A stretch of 64,000 nt of DNA, from assembly GCA_964478125.1 (NCBI GenBank), contig CAYZGR010000005.1:34403-98402 (forward strand), written 5' to 3'. The notes under the pieces were generated by a model that was given only the letters and a program-made list of their open reading frames with translations, had not been told where the DNA came from and searched no databases. Within the stretch, counting starts at the first letter, position 1; every line of letters begins with the position of its first letter. This document shows, in pieces, positions 61,867-64,000 of this stretch. The position numbers were made by a program, and so were the translations under genes. The stretch comes from FW021-bin31 sp964478125 (GTDB taxonomy: Bacteria; Bacteroidota; Bacteroidia; Chitinophagales; Chitinophagaceae).

Positions 61867-63375
61867 TCATTCCTGTGAAGCTTTATTTCTAATAAATTGA
61901 TTCTTTACCCATCCCGCAAAATCGAAATATTTTAGAAGCTGCTGCTCATATTTATCCTTCTCTATCGCATGGAAAAGGGGTAACAATTTTTTCCACAGAA
62001 GTTCGTTTTTTCTTACTCCATTAAAAGCAGGATCAAGCTTTATGGCTTTAAATACCAGCTTATCTGTCTTAAGAAGCTTTTGCCTCCCCTGGATAGCCCG
62101 TTTGTAGGATCGGATGTCATAGTCAAGATATTCCATTTCTCTCAATTCATAGTTAATGAGAATATCCAACAAACGGGTTGCCTTGTATATGGCTGAGCGG
62201 TAATTGATCTTTCCTCTCAATGAGGTGATTTCTCCGATAAATGTTTGTGCTTTTTTGTATTTTTTAAAATGAAACCAGGCGAGACCGGTATAAAAAAGCA
62301 ATTCATTTTGTTTATCGGGATCTATCATTTGATATTCTTTCCATAAAGTGGGGGCGCTCTCATTGATAAGATGGATCGCAGAATGATAGGAGGCTTTCCC
62401 TAAGTGTGCGGCCAACTTATAGATTAACACCGTTTTCCTTGTTAAGAAACGAAAATATTCAGGATATTTTTGATGGTCCAGGACTTTCATTTTTTGAATG
62501 TAGAAGTCCATATCTTTAAAATGGCTGTTTGTTCTCAGGCTATCCAATATGCCATCCAAAGCGGAAAAATAATCAAGTGGAGGATTTTTCCATAAGGTAA
62601 TATCTCTTTCAAAAAGCCGATTGAGTTCATAGAATGTTTTTAGAGAGGACCTATAATCCCCTATGTCCGTAAAAAAGTAGGATTGGAACAAAAGATGTAG
62701 CTTTCGGGATTCCAGGCTGTTTTTTCTCCTTGAATTGATAATACTCATCTCACTGAGTAAAAGATCATTGAGCTGATCTTTCTCTTCTGCCTTTAACACT
62801 TTCCCGGAATGCAAGAGCCGGTATTTTAATAGTTCGTATAAAGAGTAATGTTCATGCGTATTACGAAGATCTTTCAAAATATCACGGGCCTTCATTTGTA
62901 AGGCCACCAGATTCTTTTCCGAATGCTCCTGGAAGTTATTATCTGATAGATAATTCAATTTCTCCCTGTATATTATATATTGTACCAGTTTGTTTTGAGA
63001 AAGAGAAGAAATTCCCTCCAGTTTATTTAATTCCCTGTATCCCTCTTCCTGTAGATTTCTTTCTTTTAAAATATTTACGCGTAGCAGCCCGTATAGCAGC
63101 TGATACAGTTCATCTCCTTTTACTCTGGAGATAATCAGGCAATCCAATAATATTTTTACGAGATATCGAGCTGTATTATCCAATGAGGTTCGTGGATGAA
63201 GCTTCCTGAACTTTTCTTCTAGTCTGTCTTTGTCTGTGATATTGTTTTGATCAATCAGATCAAAGAGATCCAGATAATCCTTTTTTCCGGATTGTTTCCT
63301 GGTAAACAATTTGAATTGACGCTTCTCAGACCTGGAGAGGGATTGGATTAATTGTATGGCTGTTGTCCGGGACAT
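61867..63375 (-). CDS. Helical repeat protein of unknown function
   Basis: A 502-residue, Lys/Leu-rich cytoplasmic protein without signal peptide. The N-terminal part LIQSLSRSEKRQFKLF and the rest, made of helical pairs, resemble TPR-like solenoids (LNKLEGISSL, FYTGLAWFHFKKYKKAQTFI), a type I know from other Bacteroidota but without a known function. It is convergent with the histidine phosphatase (stop codons one base apart) and divergent from the ribokinase. It has no visible tie to the locus to its left. Confidence 0.7.
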   Translation of the reverse strand: MSRTTAIQLIQSLSRSEKRQFKLFTRKQSGKKDYLDLFDLIDQNNITDKDRLEEKFRKLHPRTSLDNTARYLVKILLDCLIISRVKGDELYQLLYGLLRVNILKERNLQEEGYRELNKLEGISSLSQNKLVQYIIYREKLNYLSDNNFQEHSEKNLVALQMKARDILKDLRNTHEHYSLYELLKYRLLHSGKVLKAEEKDQLNDLLLSEMSIINSRRKNSLESRKLHLLFQSYFFTDIGDYRSSLKTFYELNRLFERDITLWKNPPLDYFSALDGILDSLRTNSHFKDMDFYIQKMKVLDHQKYPEYFRFLTRKTVLIYKLAAHLGKASYHSAIHLINESAPTLWKEYQMIDPDKQNELLFYTGLAWFHFKKYKKAQTFIGEITSLRGKINYRSAIYKATRLLDILINYELREMEYLDYDIRSYKRAIQGRQKLLKTDKLVFKAIKLDPAFNGVRKNELLWKKLLPLFHAIEKDKYEQQLLKYFDFAGWVKNQFIRNKASQE

Positions 63376-63525
63376 AAAGATATTTTGGAATAAGTATATA
63401 GGATGATTTTCTACTTTATTAAAATATTGATTAACAATATATTAGTATCCTAAAAAAGATTGGATACGGGCTTTAAGATTCGTAAATATATGAAAATATG
63501 GTTAGACCGAAGAGAATAAACAAAA

Positions 63526-63533
63526 TAGGTTTG
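63526..63533 (+). promoter_or_regulatory. Promoter -7 element (TAGGTTTG) before ribokinase
   Basis: A TAnnTTTG match, 39 bases before the ribokinase ATG. A clear -33 TTG is not seen at the right distance. Confidence 0.4.
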
Positions 63534-63572
63534 CCTTATTAAACGAAAAAGCGTAATCGAATAAAGATTTAT

Positions 63573-64000
63573 ATGGACTCAAAAAAAATAGTGGTGGTTG
63601 GAAGTACAAATATGGATATGGTTGTAAAAACAAGTCATATCCCCGTTCCTGGGGAGACGGTTCTTTCAGGCTCCTTTTTTATGAATCCCGGTGGAAAAGG
63701 TGCCAACCAGGCGGTTGCAATCGCGAGGCTTGGAGGGGATGTTAGCTTCATTTCAAAGGTTGGGAATGATGTTTTTGGCAAACAAGCTATTCAGCTATTT
63801 GAGGAAGAAGGGATCAATTCTTTTTATGTATTGTCTGATGGAGAACTGCCTTCGGGAGTAGCGCTGATTACGGTGGATGAAGCAGGAGAAAACAGTATTG
63901 TAGTGGCATCGGGATCGAATGCGAATCTTAAACCCCAGGATATAGAAGAAGCATTGGACGAAATTAAGAATGCCGATATTGTTTTAATGCAGTTGGAAAT
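63573..64000 (+). CDS. rbsK: Ribokinase, cut by the window end
   Basis: The first 142 residues of a PfkB-family kinase, continuing past the window. The start MDSKKIVVVGSTNMDMVVKT, then PVPGETVLSG and NPGGKGANQAVAIARLGG (about 43-60) and FISKVGNDVFGKQA are typical of ribokinase, which phosphorylates D-ribose to ribose-5-phosphate. The ATP-binding C-terminal half is missing. It may begin a ribose operon, near the kinase-rich locus to its left, but it is separated from that locus by a minus-strand gene. Confidence 0.85.
   Translation, partial: MDSKKIVVVGSTNMDMVVKTSHIPVPGETVLSGSFFMNPGGKGANQAVAIARLGGDVSFISKVGNDVFGKQAIQLFEEEGINSFYVLSDGELPSGVALITVDEAGENSIVVASGSNANLKPQDIEEALDEIKNADIVLMQLE

Overview
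The window looks like chromosomal DNA of a Bacteroidota bacterium of the Sphingobacteriia/Chitinophagia type; the genus cannot be fixed by reading alone. The grounds are a SusC/SusD pair, a gliding-motility lipoprotein GldB, a type IX secretion (T9SS) C-terminal sorting domain, the ftsX-DUF3098-uppP cluster, A-rich start-codon contexts with few Shine-Dalgarno sequences, and repeated promoter elements of the Bacteroidota form TTG/TTTG-N(16-21)-TAnnTTTG. No rRNA, insertion sequence, prophage or CRISPR array was found. One tRNA gene (Glu, anticodon TTC) is present.

Layout. 0.2-3.0 kb: a methyltransferase and a two-gene uronate operon (GH88 unsaturated glucuronyl hydrolase and KduI) preceded by a LacI-type palindrome. 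3.2-12.6 kb: transaldolase/thioesterase, glutamate formimidoyltransferase/LpxK, a long PurF-like protein, a lactonase-fold lipoprotein and a ClC channel. 12.7-17.6 kb, minus strand: LysM protein, GldB, a secreted protein carrying the class II terpene-cyclase motif DxDDTA, and a squalene/phytoene-synthase-like class I protein. 17.7-43.7 kb: ordinary housekeeping genes (proline dehydrogenase, AlaX, YpdA, Sua5, MtgA, UppP, FtsX, RecN, M32 carboxypeptidase, Nif3, GrpE-DnaJ, GapA-Pgk, MltD-like, TatA, L19) mixed with small secreted or lipoprotein genes. 43-62 kb: a DeoR-family regulator diverges from a long co-directional locus with an Ig-like lipoprotein, SusC, SusD, two DUF5689-type lipoproteins, an RbtT-like MFS transporter, a 2-hydroxyacid dehydrogenase, two FGGY kinases, an SGNH hydrolase, two secreted propeller-like proteins and a histidine phosphatase. 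The window ends inside a ribokinase gene.

How the genes fit together. The 43-62 kb locus has the outer-membrane uptake machinery of a polysaccharide-utilization locus but no recognisable glycoside hydrolase or lyase. Its inner part (MFS porter, two kinases, a dehydrogenase, a phosphatase, then a ribokinase) points to uptake and phosphorylation of a small pentose-, polyol- or sugar-acid-like compound; the substrate is not known. The most unusual spot is 12.7-15.0 kb, where two adjacent, probably overlapping genes carry class I (DDxxD plus QLTNxLxD) and class II (DxDDTA) terpenoid-enzyme motifs, but the class II-like protein has a signal peptide. These two loci are the best candidates for an undescribed system.
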